Positions 1 to 7,532 of a DNA stretch of 10,401 nt are shown one piece after another. The stretch comes from Pseudomonadota bacterium (lineage in GTDB: Bacteria; Pseudomonadota; Gammaproteobacteria; Burkholderiales; SHXO01), in assembly GCA_023430065.1 (NCBI GenBank), contig JAEZCG010000238.1, positions 1-10,401 of the forward strand, given 5' to 3'. The position numbers were made by a program, and so were the translations under genes. Numbering within the stretch: position 1 is the stretch's first letter; each line of letters starts with the position of its first letter. A model generated the notes under the pieces. The model had not been told where the DNA came from. It saw only the letters and a list, made by a program, of their open reading frames with translations, and made no database searches.

Positions 1-1004
1 AGATAGTGCTTCGGTTCTCGCTGCAGCACGAATGTGCGTGCGCCTTGCCGGATCCGGACGCGATCGAACGTGCCGGTCTCGAACACGTCGGTACCGACGA
101 AGGAGTACGGTCCCTTGCCCATGAGCAGCACGATCAGGTCCTGCGGGCTGTGCGCCGATACGTGCTCGCCGTAGCGCATGGCGCCCAGAAGATTGCGACC
201 GACCGACGGGGGAGTGAGCGCAGCCGCGTAGAGCTCGAGCGCGACGTTCTGCTTGCCTGCGTCCGCCTTGCCGCCGTCGTGAATACGGATGCGCTCGATC
301 GCACCCGCCGCCACGAGCTCCGACCAGGTCAGCGGTTCGAAGCTCGCGATATCGACCATGGCGGTCGACGTGGCACGCGCCGACAGTCCGCGCGCGTGGG
401 CCACCAGGCGGGCGCTCTGAACGATGGCATGATTGAACGCCCGGGCACTCACCGTCGCCGAGCTGATGCCGTCGATTCCGTCGGGCGTGTTCCGGCCGGA
501 GAGCGAGAACGACCGGCTCGGATCGAGACCGGCGTACTGGTCGATGAATCGGGTGAGCGCTGCGCCAAGGGAGTTGTAGTCGATGATCGGCTCGGCGTGC
601 TCAACGAGGACGACGCCGACGATCTTCCCTCCCATATCGAGTCCGACCACGAAGTTGAACGGCGCACCGGAGAAGCCGACGACATCGGTCAGTTCTGCAG
701 TGGAGAACAGAAAGCCGAGCAGCTTCCCGGGACCGTACACAGGGATGGCCGGCGGCTCGCCGGACAGTGGGCCGGTGCGGATCGCCTCCGGAAACAGGCG
801 AACGATCGTGTCCTGGTTCAACCATTCAGGTTGCTCGCGTGCCCATACGGATCCGCAGGCACCTAGGAGCGTCAGCCATACCACGAAGACGAATGCCGCG
901 ATGCCGAAACAGGAAGAAAGCGCTGCCGGGCTCCGGTGCTCGGCTGGCGGCAACTGCGCGCTAGCCGAGGAGATGGGCACGGAGTGACTCGGTGACACGG
1001 ACAT
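1..1004 (-). CDS. nosR: NosR-family nitrous oxide reductase regulatory/electron-transfer flavoprotein, N-terminal part (runs off the window)
   Basis: The reading frame is open from ATG 1004 to the window edge, giving 334 visible residues; NosR proteins are usually about 700, so the membrane helices and ferredoxin part are missing. Seen: a hydrophobic segment at about residues 34-50 ending in a possible signal-peptidase site (SVWA, 52-55). A periplasmic FMN-binding domain follows at about 95-200, with the flavinylation-type motif DGISSATVS (178-186; Thr184 the likely FMN acceptor). Family-typical stretches follow: ELYAAALTPPSVGRNLLG (257-274) and a YSFVG...FDRVRIRQG segment (300-321). Known of the family: NosR is a membrane flavo-iron-sulfur protein needed for nosZ expression and N2O reduction in vivo. 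It overlaps the end of apbE by 44 bp, so the two are probably co-transcribed. The start is uncertain: no Shine-Dalgarno is visible, a stop lies just upstream in frame, and GTG codons at 998 and 980 are alternatives. The related NirI family cannot be fully excluded. Confidence 0.87.
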   Translation of the reverse strand, partial: MSVSPSHSVPISSASAQLPPAEHRSPAALSSCFGIAAFVFVVWLTLLGACGSVWAREQPEWLNQDTIVRLFPEAIRTGPLSGEPPAIPVYGPGKLLGFLFSTAELTDVVGFSGAPFNFVVGLDMGGKIVGVVLVEHAEPIIDYNSLGAALTRFIDQYAGLDPSRSFSLSGRNTPDGIDGISSATVSARAFNHAIVQSARLVAHARGLSARATSTAMVDIASFEPLTWSELVAAGAIERIRIHDGGKADAGKQNVALELYAAALTPPSVGRNLLGAMRYGEHVSAHSPQDLIVLLMGKGPYSFVGTDVFETGTFDRVRIRQGARTFVLQREPKHY

Positions 1005-1971
1005 CGAATGCGGATCCGGCGGCCGTCACGAGCAACGCGGCGAGACCGTGCGTCTGGGCCAACGCGATTCCTCGGTCCGGTCCGAGGACGAGCAGCGCCG
1101 TGGCCCAAGCGTCGGCTTCCATTGCCGTATCGGCGACCACGCTCACCGCCATGGCAGGATGTTCGACCGGACGTCCCGTCGCAGGGTCGAGGCTGTGCGA
1201 ATAGCGCCGTCCATCCTGCTCGAAGAAGTCTTTGGTGGTGCCGGACGTGGCAATCGCCCGGCTCTCCAGGACGACGATCTCTCCAAGGCGGCGTCGCCCC
1301 TGCACCGGGCGCTCGATGGCGACGCGCCACGGTCTTCCCTCCGCCGTAGTGCCGCGGGCGCGAAACTCTCCACCGATCTCCACGAGGTAGTCGCCGACGC
1401 CCTCGCGCTCGAGGACCATGGCCACGCGATCGACACCGAACCCCTTGGCAATGGCGCTCAAGTCGACTCCCGTGCGAGGGTGCGTCTTGCGGATCGTCCC
1501 AGCGGATGCGTCGATCTGCACATGCTGGTAGGCGACGCTCTCCCGAGCCCGCTGGATGTCCTCGTCGTGCGGAACCCGCCGCGTCCGGACCTGCGGACCG
1601 AATCCCCAGAGATCGACCAGCGGCCCCACGGTCACATCGAACGCACCCCCGGTCGAGGCGCTGATGCGCGACGCGCTGCCGAGCACCTCGAGCAAACCCC
1701 GTGACGCCGGCGCCCAATGCAGATCCTGCCGTCTATTGAAGACCGACAGCTCCGAGCGCGGGTCGTAAGTGGACATGGCCCGATCGATGGCCGTCAGCTC
1801 GGACTCGATGTGCGCCGCGAGCAGCCTTTGCAGTGCCGCATCGACCGGCGCGCCCAGCTGCACGGTGTAGCTCGTGCCCATGGTGAGACCGCGAATCGTT
1901 GCGTGATCCGGCCGGGCGCATGCGGCCACGGAGCCCGCTGCCAGCAACGTGATGAACGTGCGACGTTTCAT
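961..1971 (-). CDS. apbE: ApbE/NosX-type FAD:protein FMN transferase, predicted Tat-like lipoprotein
   Basis: 336 residues. Enzymes of this family split FAD and attach FMN through a phosphoester bond to Thr/Ser of periplasmic flavoproteins, using Mg2+. Motifs seen in order: TMGTSYTVQL (30-39), TGGAFDVTVGPLVDLWGFG (107-125), GVDLSAIAKGFGVD (168-181), YLVEIGGEF (195-203), TSGTTKDFF (242-250), YSHSLDPATGRPV (257-269) and MEADAWATALLVLG (284-297). The N-terminus KRRTFITLLAAGSVAAC has a twin-arginine-like RRTFI and a lipobox (VAAC, Cys18), so it is probably exported and lipidated; NosX proteins are commonly Tat-exported. The start at 1971 is chosen because GAGGA lies 7 bases upstream and the signal peptide begins there; a start 33 codons earlier would spoil the signal. 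The gene runs straight into nosR, its likely substrate, so a nosX role is inferred. Confidence 0.93.
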   Translation of the reverse strand: MKRRTFITLLAAGSVAACARPDHATIRGLTMGTSYTVQLGAPVDAALQRLLAAHIESELTAIDRAMSTYDPRSELSVFNRRQDLHWAPASRGLLEVLGSASRISASTGGAFDVTVGPLVDLWGFGPQVRTRRVPHDEDIQRARESVAYQHVQIDASAGTIRKTHPRTGVDLSAIAKGFGVDRVAMVLEREGVGDYLVEIGGEFRARGTTAEGRPWRVAIERPVQGRRRLGEIVVLESRAIATSGTTKDFFEQDGRRYSHSLDPATGRPVEHPAMAVSVVADTAMEADAWATALLVLGPDRGIALAQTHGLAALLVTAAGSAFDVRVTESLRAHLLG

Positions 1972-2225
1972 GCGCCTGTCCTCAGCTCCGCTGGTTCGCG
2001 GCCATGGATGCGCCGTGACCCGACGGCGTTGACCAGGCTCCGGGGGCCGGACAGTTTGCCGCATCTGCACAGACTACAGAAAGCATGAGCACGGTCCTGT
2101 CGGGATCAGCGAGCCTGTACCGGACGAGTTCGAGGCGCAACCGTATCACACCTCCGGGCCATGCTTCGGTGCGCGGGATCGGCGCGTGCGTGGCCGGTTG
2201 CGATGGCGACGGCAATGGCAGCCTT
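1972..2225. other. Intergenic gap between the copper ATPase gene and apbE
   Basis: This 254-base gap precedes the apbE-nosR pair and is where its promoter would be expected. I see the apbE Shine-Dalgarno (GAGGA at 1979-1983). I see no convincing sigma-70 promoter, no FNR/DNR-type TTGAT-N4-ATCAA box, no CueR-like dyad and no hairpin followed by a T-run ending the upstream copA transcript. A 77-codon frame at 1982-2215 starts with TTG and lacks a ribosome binding site or a recognisable product, so I do not call it a gene. Confidence 0.55.
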
Positions 2226-4406
2226 CTATGACACTTGCGTGGTTTTCAGTCGCAAGGCGTTGGCGATGACACTGACCGACGAGAGCGCCATGGCGGCGGC
2301 GGCCACCATCGGCGAGAGCAGCAGCCCGATCATTGGATACAGTACACCGGCCGCGAGCGGAATGCCCGCCACGTTGTAGACGAATGCGAAGAAGAGGTTC
2401 TGGCGGATGTTGCGCATGGTCGCGCGTGACAGCCGGCGCGCGCGAACGATGCCCAACAGGTCCCCCTGCATGAGCGTGATGCCCGAACTTTCCATGGCAA
2501 CGTCGGCTCCCGTCCCCATCGCGATGCCCACTTCTGCGGCGGCAAGTGCCGGCGCGTCGTTCACGCCGTCCCCGGCCATTGCCACGATGCGGCCCTCGCG
2601 CCTCAGGCGCTGCACGACGGCGCTCTTGTCTGCGGGCAAGACTTGCGCGATGACATCATCGATTCCGAGCTGCCGGGCGACGGCCTGTGCGGTGGTCCGG
2701 CCGTCGCCGGTCAGCATGACCACCCGGATTCCCTCGGCTCTCAGCCGGGCTATCGCCTCGGCAGTCGTGGATTTGATCGGGTCCGCGATGCCGATGAATC
2801 CCGCGCTACGTCCATCGATGGCAACGAAGATCACGGTTGCCGGGCTGGCCCGCACGGGTTCGGCCCGGGCCTGCAAGGCGCCGACGTCGATCCCGTGCTC
2901 GGCGAGGAACATCGCGCTCCCGACCACCACTCGATTACCGGTGACTGTCCCGATGACGCCCTTGCCCGCCGGTGCGTCGAAGTCACTCACCTCGCCCAGC
3001 CGAAGCTGGCGTTCGCGCGCAGCATGGACGATGGCCCCGGCGAGCGGGTGCTCACTGGCACGCTCCACGCTCGCAAGCCTCTGCAGCAGGTCGTTCTCCT
3101 GAAAGCCTTCCACGGCCTCGATGTGAACCACCCGTGGACGTCCTTCGGTGAGCGTCCCGGTCTTGTCCACGACGAGCGTATTCACCCTCTCCATGCGCTC
3201 GAGCGCCTCGGCGTCCCGGATGAGGACGCCGGCCTGCGCCCCGCGCCCCACACCGACCATGATCGACATCGGGGTGGCGAGCCCCAAGGCGCAGGGGCAC
3301 GCGATGATGAGGACGGAGATGGCCGCCGCGAGCGCATAGGAGAATTGCGGACTCGGCCCCCAGATCATCCATGCCGCGAAGGTGGCCAGCGCAACCCCCA
3401 TCACGACCGGCACGAACCATCCGGCCACCTGGTCGGCAAGGCGTTGGATGGGCGCCCGGGAGCGCTGCGCCGCCGCCACCATGTGGACGATCTGGGAGAG
3501 CAGCGTGTCCGCACCGACCCGTTCGGCTCGCATCGTGAAACTCCCCGTCTGATTCAACGTCCCGGCGGTCACCTTCGAGCCGGGTGACTTGGCGACCGGC
3601 ATCGGCTCGCCGGTGAGCATCGACTCGTCGATGCTGCCCGTTCCTTCGCTCACCTCCCCATCCACCGGCACTTTCTCACCGGGCCTGACGCGCAGTACGT
3701 CCCCGACCTGAATAGCGTCGAGCGGCACCGTTTCGTCGGCCCCTTCCGCATTCACCCGCATTGCAGTCTTCGGCGTCAGATCGATCAGCGCGCGAATCGC
3801 GCCCGACGTACGCTCCCGGGCCCGCAACTCGAGCACCTGGCCGAGCAGCACGAGCACGGTGATCACCGCCGCTGCTTCGAAGTAGACGGCGACGGCGCCC
3901 CCTGGCGTGCGGAACTCGGTTGGAAAGCTCTCAGGAAAGAGGGTCGCGATCAGGCTGTAGCCCCAGGCAGTTCCGGTCCCCAACGCGATGAGCGTGAACA
4001 TGTTGAGGCTGCGGTTGACGACGGAGCGCCAGGCGCGCTCGAAGAAGGGTCCGCCGGCCCACAGCACGACCGGCGTGCCCAGCGCCAACTGGATCCAGTT
4101 CAGCGTTTGCGGGGGAACGAGATGAGTCATTCCAATCAGGTGGCCGCCCATCTCGAGGATGAGCAGCGGAATGCTCAGGACCAGGCCGATCCAGAAGCGG
4201 CGCGTAAAGTCCTTCAGTTCCGGGCTCGCTCCGGTCTCTTCCGTCGCCACGACCGGCTCGAGAGCCATGCCGCAGATCGGACAGTTGCCCGGACCGATCT
4301 GGCGGATCTGGGGATGCATCGGACAGGTGTAGGCGACGCTTTCCCGCCCGTTTGCCGCTGTGGGTCGGTCCGAACCGTTTGCATGGTTTGCGTGCAGGGT
4401 CGCCAT
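2226..4406 (-). CDS. copA: Copper-translocating P1B-type ATPase with N-terminal heavy-metal-binding domain
   Basis: 726 residues; pumps Cu+ from the cytoplasm to the periplasm. Instead of a CxxC HMA domain the N-terminus has a short His-containing stretch and a heavy-metal-binding domain (CPMH, 28-31; CPIC, 42-45). Eight membrane helices are expected. Signatures: actuator TGE (265-267), membrane CPC (370-372), phosphorylated Asp414 in DKTGT, SEHP (451-454) and GDGVND (612-617). In the last helices, YN (677-678) and MALSS (706-710) match the Cu+-selective P1B-1 group. The start at 4406 is preferred: AGGAG lies 8 bases upstream, against only 2 bases for the in-frame ATG at 4412. The far-upstream start at 4505 lies before the promoter, so it would not be on the transcript. 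cueR lies 127 bp upstream on the same strand with a CueR operator between, so induction by cytoplasmic Cu+ is expected. Silver export is also possible. Confidence 0.95.
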   Translation of the reverse strand: MATLHANHANGSDRPTAANGRESVAYTCPMHPQIRQIGPGNCPICGMALEPVVATEETGASPELKDFTRRFWIGLVLSIPLLILEMGGHLIGMTHLVPPQTLNWIQLALGTPVVLWAGGPFFERAWRSVVNRSLNMFTLIALGTGTAWGYSLIATLFPESFPTEFRTPGGAVAVYFEAAAVITVLVLLGQVLELRARERTSGAIRALIDLTPKTAMRVNAEGADETVPLDAIQVGDVLRVRPGEKVPVDGEVSEGTGSIDESMLTGEPMPVAKSPGSKVTAGTLNQTGSFTMRAERVGADTLLSQIVHMVAAAQRSRAPIQRLADQVAGWFVPVVMGVALATFAAWMIWGPSPQFSYALAAAISVLIIACPCALGLATPMSIMVGVGRGAQAGVLIRDAEALERMERVNTLVVDKTGTLTEGRPRVVHIEAVEGFQENDLLQRLASVERASEHPLAGAIVHAARERQLRLGEVSDFDAPAGKGVIGTVTGNRVVVGSAMFLAEHGIDVGALQARAEPVRASPATVIFVAIDGRSAGFIGIADPIKSTTAEAIARLRAEGIRVVMLTGDGRTTAQAVARQLGIDDVIAQVLPADKSAVVQRLRREGRIVAMAGDGVNDAPALAAAEVGIAMGTGADVAMESSGITLMQGDLLGIVRARRLSRATMRNIRQNLFFAFVYNVAGIPLAAGVLYPMIGLLLSPMVAAAAMALSSVSVIANALRLKTTQVS

Positions 4407-4414
4407 CGCCATCG

Positions 4415-4419
4415 CTCCT
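4415..4419 (-). promoter_or_regulatory. Ribosome binding site deciding the copA start
   Basis: AGGAG on the minus strand sits 8 bases before ATG 4406 and only 2 bases before ATG 4412. The spacing selects 4406 as the translation start. Confidence 0.7.
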
Positions 4420-4438
4420 GGAAGTGGTATCAACGGCA

Positions 4439-4469
4439 ATCCTGAACCTTCCAACGACGGGAAGGTCAA
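4439..4469 (-). promoter_or_regulatory. CueR-type copA promoter and operator
   Basis: On the minus strand, the -35 element TTGACC (4464-4469) and the -10 element CAGGAT (4439-4444) are separated by a 19-bp spacer, longer than the usual 17 bp. Within it is a perfect inverted repeat, ACCTTCC / 7 bases / GGAAGGT, at 4446-4466. This is the known layout of MerR-family promoters, where the activated regulator untwists DNA to align the two elements. The arms match those I recall for the E. coli copA promoter. Transcription should start near 4432, leaving a leader of about 26 bases before copA. The dyad lies downstream of cueR, so cueR itself appears to be transcribed from another promoter. Confidence 0.93.
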
Positions 4470-4533
4470 GCATGTTCTCCGTGGCGACGAATCCCCAGCC
4501 GGCATGGGGCTTCGTGCAGGCGCTCAGCGGCCG

Positions 4534-4980
4534 CTATCGAATGCCGCGCAAGGCAACGCTGCGGTGCGTGCGGCGAGCAACCGGCTCGGAGTCACCCGAT
4601 GCAATGTCCTCCAGAATCGGGCACGCCGGACGGTGGTCTCCGTGGCAGGCGGATGCCAGGTGCTCCAGCGTCGCCCTCATCGCTTCGAGCTCGCGGATCT
4701 TCGTGTTCAGAAGGTCGATGTGCTGCAAGGCAAGTGCCTTCACCTTGCTGCTGGGGCGCCGCCGATCCTGCCAGAGGCCAAGCAGCGCCGCGATGTGCGC
4801 GATGGAAAACCCGAGATCCCGGGCACGCGCGACGAAGCGCAGCACGTGCACGTCCTTGTCCGAATAGCGGCGATACCCCGCTGCGGTCCTCGCGGCGGCG
4901 GGCATCAGTCCGACGGATTCATAGTGCCGGATCATCTTGGCCGAAACGCCCGATGCCCTGGCCGCCGCTCCAATGTTCAT
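4534..4980 (-). CDS. cueR: CueR-type copper-responsive MerR-family transcriptional regulator
   Basis: 148 residues, a typical length for CueR. The N-terminal winged helix (about 1-70) begins MNIGAAARASGVSAKMIRHYE and includes GYRRYSDKDV (35-44). A long dimerisation helix follows (about 80-110). The metal loop has Cys112 and Cys120 (C-HGDHRPA-C), the same spacing and numbering as E. coli CueR. Ser77, the residue that marks sensors of monovalent metals, is present. This points to Cu+/Ag+/Au+ rather than Zn2+ or Hg2+. The start at 4980 is chosen because GAGGAAGGA abuts the ATG (GAGG 5 bases upstream) and it gives the standard MerR N-terminus; a frame open to 5130 adds 50 residues unlike MerR. 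It should bind the dyad 3' of its own gene and activate copA. The C-terminal tail (about 127-148) is not recognisable. Confidence 0.94.
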   Translation of the reverse strand: MNIGAAARASGVSAKMIRHYESVGLMPAAARTAAGYRRYSDKDVHVLRFVARARDLGFSIAHIAALLGLWQDRRRPSSKVKALALQHIDLLNTKIRELEAMRATLEHLASACHGDHRPACPILEDIASGDSEPVARRTHRSVALRGIR

Positions 4981-5101
4981 TCCTTCCTCACGCCGCTCAT
5001 GCGCCTTCACTTCGTACCATGCCGACCTCGCCGCAGCGCACGACGTGCTTTGCACAGCAGGTCCTGACACTGCATCGCGTCCCGCCCCGCGCAAGCGCTG
5101 G

Positions 5102-5728
5102 TCACCCTGGCGGCATCGCCGCCGCATCACGCAGGCGCTGTTCCAGCTCTTGGAACACTTCGGTCATCGCACGGCTCACACCGTCGGCGAAGGCGCCGGC
5201 CGACGCGTCTGCCATCGGAACCGAACGCCTCAATTCCGCCGCCATGCGCAGAGGACGCGCCGGCTGCATTTCATCCACCACGTGGAAGCGGATCGCCAGG
5301 ACGGCAGCGGGGCGGTGCGGGTCGCGCACGTCTGCGTACAACTCGTTGACCGTGCCCTGCAGCAGGAGCGCGTGCGGCGCTCGCGCCCCCGCCGCCGGCG
5401 CTACGCGCTCGAACGGGCTTGCACGTTGCAGCCATTCCAGCGCGCCCTGGGTGACGATATCGCGCGGGGCGACCAGGAACTGGTTGTAGAAGTCGGTCTC
5501 GTAGCGGTGCTCGTCGAAGCGGTAGACCATGGGTTTGCCCGCGAACGCCTCGGCGACCGAGAACACGTTGACCAGTAGCAGGCCGGGCAGAGGGGCCGCC
5601 TGCGCCGATACGTGCTCCAGGTCCGGCCGCGGCAGGAACGTGCTGCGTGGCGGAGTGGGCGTATTCAGGCTGCACCCGCTCACGGCGAGCGCGAGGCCGA
5701 GCAGGAAAACGCGCGCGGTCCTGTTCAT
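5102..5728 (-). CDS. PqiC-like ABC-type transport auxiliary lipoprotein of an MCE system
   Basis: 208 residues. The N-terminus is a lipoprotein signal with lipobox VSGC (Cys19), so it is probably anchored in the outer membrane. Features matching auxiliary lipoproteins of MCE transporters (PqiC/DUF330 type): FLPRPD near 31-36, a YRFDEHRYETDFYNQFLVAP segment in which the chain would begin its conserved fold, and an alternating strand/helix layout ending in an amphipathic helix. It is the last gene of the lipid-transport operon; its ATG overlaps the MCE gene's stop by four bases (ATGA, 5725-5728). Known of the family: PqiC is an outer-membrane lipoprotein working with the MCE protein PqiB; a similar job here is inferred from position. 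The sequence family is diverse, so the assignment rests on the lipobox, local motifs and operon context together. Confidence 0.83.
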   Translation of the reverse strand: MNRTARVFLLGLALAVSGCSLNTPTPPRSTFLPRPDLEHVSAQAAPLPGLLLVNVFSVAEAFAGKPMVYRFDEHRYETDFYNQFLVAPRDIVTQGALEWLQRASPFERVAPAAGARAPHALLLQGTVNELYADVRDPHRPAAVLAIRFHVVDEMQPARPLRMAAELRRSVPMADASAGAFADGVSRAMTEVFQELEQRLRDAAAMPPG

Positions 5729-6753
5729 CTGCGGGGTCCGGTGGGGCGCTCCAGCGGCGCGGGTGGATCGGCGAATAGCACCGCGCGGGGCGAGCGGCGC
5801 AGCGACTCGGTGAGGTCGCGCAGGTTCTCCGTCGTCTGACGCAGGTTGTCCAGGATCAGCGGAAGGTCGCGCTCGGGTCCCAGCAGCGTACGGTCGAGAC
5901 GTTGTGCCGCGCGATCGAAGGTCTCCAGGGTCTGCGTCACGCGGTCGATGGTCTGCGGCAGGCGCTCGCTCTCCAGCATGCGCCGTGCGGTGGCCAGCGT
6001 CGCCGATGCATCCGCCGGCAGCTCGCGCCAGGCGGGATTGGCGAGGATCTGCTGGAGGGCGCGATTGGTGTCGCCCAGTTCGCCGAGCAGATTCACCGTA
6101 CTCTCGCCGAGCCGATCGGCGTTCAACGCCTTGAGCGTGCCGTCGAGCGTGAGCAGCAGCGCGTTCAGATTCAGCATCACCTCGTCCAGGTTGGCGCGTT
6201 CGAGCTTGCGCACGAGTGACTCGGCACCGCTCACGATCTGGCCAACCGTGCTGCGGGTCGAGGGAATGTAGAGATTGTCCGGCGTCCACTCGATCGGCAG
6301 AGGCGTGTTGCGCGCCGGGTCGACGTAGTCGAGTTCCAGATAGTAGGCGCCGGTCAATCCCTGTGCCGCGATCTGCACGCGCAGACCGCGCTCGATCAGC
6401 GCACTCACCATCGTGCTGTCCATGCGGCCCAGTTCGCCGGTGAGCTCGCGCGTGCGCAGCGTCGCCTCGACCAGCACGTACTGCCGGCGCTGCGCGGCAG
6501 GCTTGTCCTGTTCGTACTCGGTGTAGGTGAAGCCGATGCGGCTCACCTCGCCGACGTTCACGCCCCGGTACTTCAGCTGCGAGCCCACGTCGATGCCTTG
6601 CACCGACTCGTCGAAGTAAGTCTCCATCAGCACCTTCGGACGCCACCACCAGCCGGCGCCGAAGGCGATCACGAAGATGACGGCGAGGGCGACGGCGCCG
6701 AGAATGAAGGCGCCCAGCCGCACGTGCCGCGCGCGTGTGCCGGCTTGGCTCAT
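5725..6753 (-). CDS. mlaD: MlaD-type MCE-domain protein of a lipid ABC transporter
   Basis: 342 residues. A short cytoplasmic start is followed by one transmembrane helix (about 13-34) and a single MCE domain (about 38-146) with VQGIDVGSQLKYRGVNVGEV (51-70) and IAAQGLTGAYYLEL (128-141). The long C-terminal part (about 165-325) is rich in leucine and charge and probably helical. MCE proteins form hexameric rings that bind lipid between the membranes; the substrate-binding ring attaches to the permease-ATPase core. At 342 residues it is longer than E. coli MlaD (about 180), so the extra helical part may form a needle or tunnel extension towards the outer membrane; that is inference. ATG 6753 is chosen: GGAG lies 5 bases upstream and the start overlaps the ATPase stop (ATGA). 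An upstream ATG at 6792 would extend deep into the ATPase gene. Confidence 0.92.
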   Translation of the reverse strand: MSQAGTRARHVRLGAFILGAVALAVIFVIAFGAGWWWRPKVLMETYFDESVQGIDVGSQLKYRGVNVGEVSRIGFTYTEYEQDKPAAQRRQYVLVEATLRTRELTGELGRMDSTMVSALIERGLRVQIAAQGLTGAYYLELDYVDPARNTPLPIEWTPDNLYIPSTRSTVGQIVSGAESLVRKLERANLDEVMLNLNALLLTLDGTLKALNADRLGESTVNLLGELGDTNRALQQILANPAWRELPADASATLATARRMLESERLPQTIDRVTQTLETFDRAAQRLDRTLLGPERDLPLILDNLRQTTENLRDLTESLRRSPRAVLFADPPAPLERPTGPRR

Positions 6754-7532
6754 GCGGGCTCCGGCTCGCGATTGAGGAAGCGGCGCACCCACTCGTCGGG
6801 CGCGTGGTCGCGCAGGTGGTGGGGATCGCCGATGGCGGCGATCCCCTTGCTGCGCCGGTCGAGCATCACGACCCGGCTGGCGATGGTGAAGATGCTCGGC
6901 AGTTCGTGCGTGACGACGACGAAGGTCACGCCCAGGTTGCGCGACAGGCGCAGGATGAGACGGTCCACCTCCGCCGACACGATCGGATCGAGTCCCGCGG
7001 ACGGCTCGTCGAGAAATAGGATGTCGGGATCGAGTGCCATCGCGCGCGCGATGGCGGCGCGCTTACGCATGCCTCCCGACAATTCGGCCGGCAGCATCCC
7101 TTCCGCGCCCTCCAGTTGCACGAGCGCGATCTTGGTGCGCGCCACGAGATCGATGGTGCGCGCGCTCAGGTTGGTGAACATCTCCAGGGGCAACCGCACG
7201 TTCTCGAGCAGCGTCATCGAACCGAACAGCGCGCCATGCTGGTACATCACGCCGAAACGTCGCAGGAGCGCCTGCCGCCGCGCACCCTCGGCACGCACGA
7301 TGTCCTCGCCGCAAATCAGCACGCGGCCCGACAGCGGGGCATACAGGCCGATCATGTGCTTGAGCAGCGTGCTCTTGCCGGAGCCCGAGCCGCCCAGGAT
7401 CCCCAGCACTTCGCCGCGGCGTACGTCGAAGTTCAACTCGCGCAGCATCGCCTTGCCGCCATAGCCGATGGAGAGGGCCTGCACCTGGATGATGCAGTCG
7501 GCCTCCGATTCGAGCGGCATGGACGCGGTCAT
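6750..7532 (-). CDS. mlaF: MlaF-type ABC transporter ATPase
   Basis: 260 residues, close to the family's usual length. All nucleotide-binding motifs are visible: Walker A GGSGSGKST (47-55), Q-loop Gln98 in MYQHGALF, signature LSGGM (151-155), Walker B ILFLDEP (171-177) with catalytic Glu176, D-loop SAGLD (178-182) and switch His209. The MYQHGALF Q-loop and the LSGGMRKR signature are typical of ATPases driving MCE lipid transporters. It is predicted to power lipid movement as a dimer beneath the MlaE-like permease. The open frame continues upstream to 8840 without a stop, but the N-terminal part of that frame is the shadow of the permease gene; ATG 7532 overlaps the permease stop by four bases and starts the normal protein. 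Substrate direction cannot be read from sequence. Confidence 0.95.
   Translation of the reverse strand: MTASMPLESEADCIIQVQALSIGYGGKAMLRELNFDVRRGEVLGILGGSGSGKSTLLKHMIGLYAPLSGRVLICGEDIVRAEGARRQALLRRFGVMYQHGALFGSMTLLENVRLPLEMFTNLSARTIDLVARTKIALVQLEGAEGMLPAELSGGMRKRAAIARAMALDPDILFLDEPSAGLDPIVSAEVDRLILRLSRNLGVTFVVVTHELPSIFTIASRVVMLDRRSKGIAAIGDPHHLRDHAPDEWVRRFLNREPEPA

Noticed and set aside
6..866. 286-codon plus-strand open frame
   Set aside because: It is antisense to nosR, whose minus-strand frame has clear NosR motifs; the plus-strand translation has low-complexity Arg/Asp/Glu-rich shadow composition.
1982..2215. 77-codon minus-strand frame between copA and apbE
   Set aside because: TTG start, no ribosome binding site, no hydrophobic or family pattern; more likely the leader region of apbE.
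1972..2225. Search for an FNR/DNR box or NosR-type promoter before apbE
   Set aside because: No TTGAT-N4-ATCAA-like dyad and no acceptable -35/-10 pair was found; only weak partial matches.
2643..3587. 314-codon plus-strand open frame
   Set aside because: Shadow of the copper ATPase, which has all P-type ATPase motifs over this stretch.
5729..6649. Extension of the PqiC-like frame upstream to 6649
   Set aside because: The upstream part is the MCE gene read in another frame; the lipoprotein signal and ATGA overlap fix the start at 5728.
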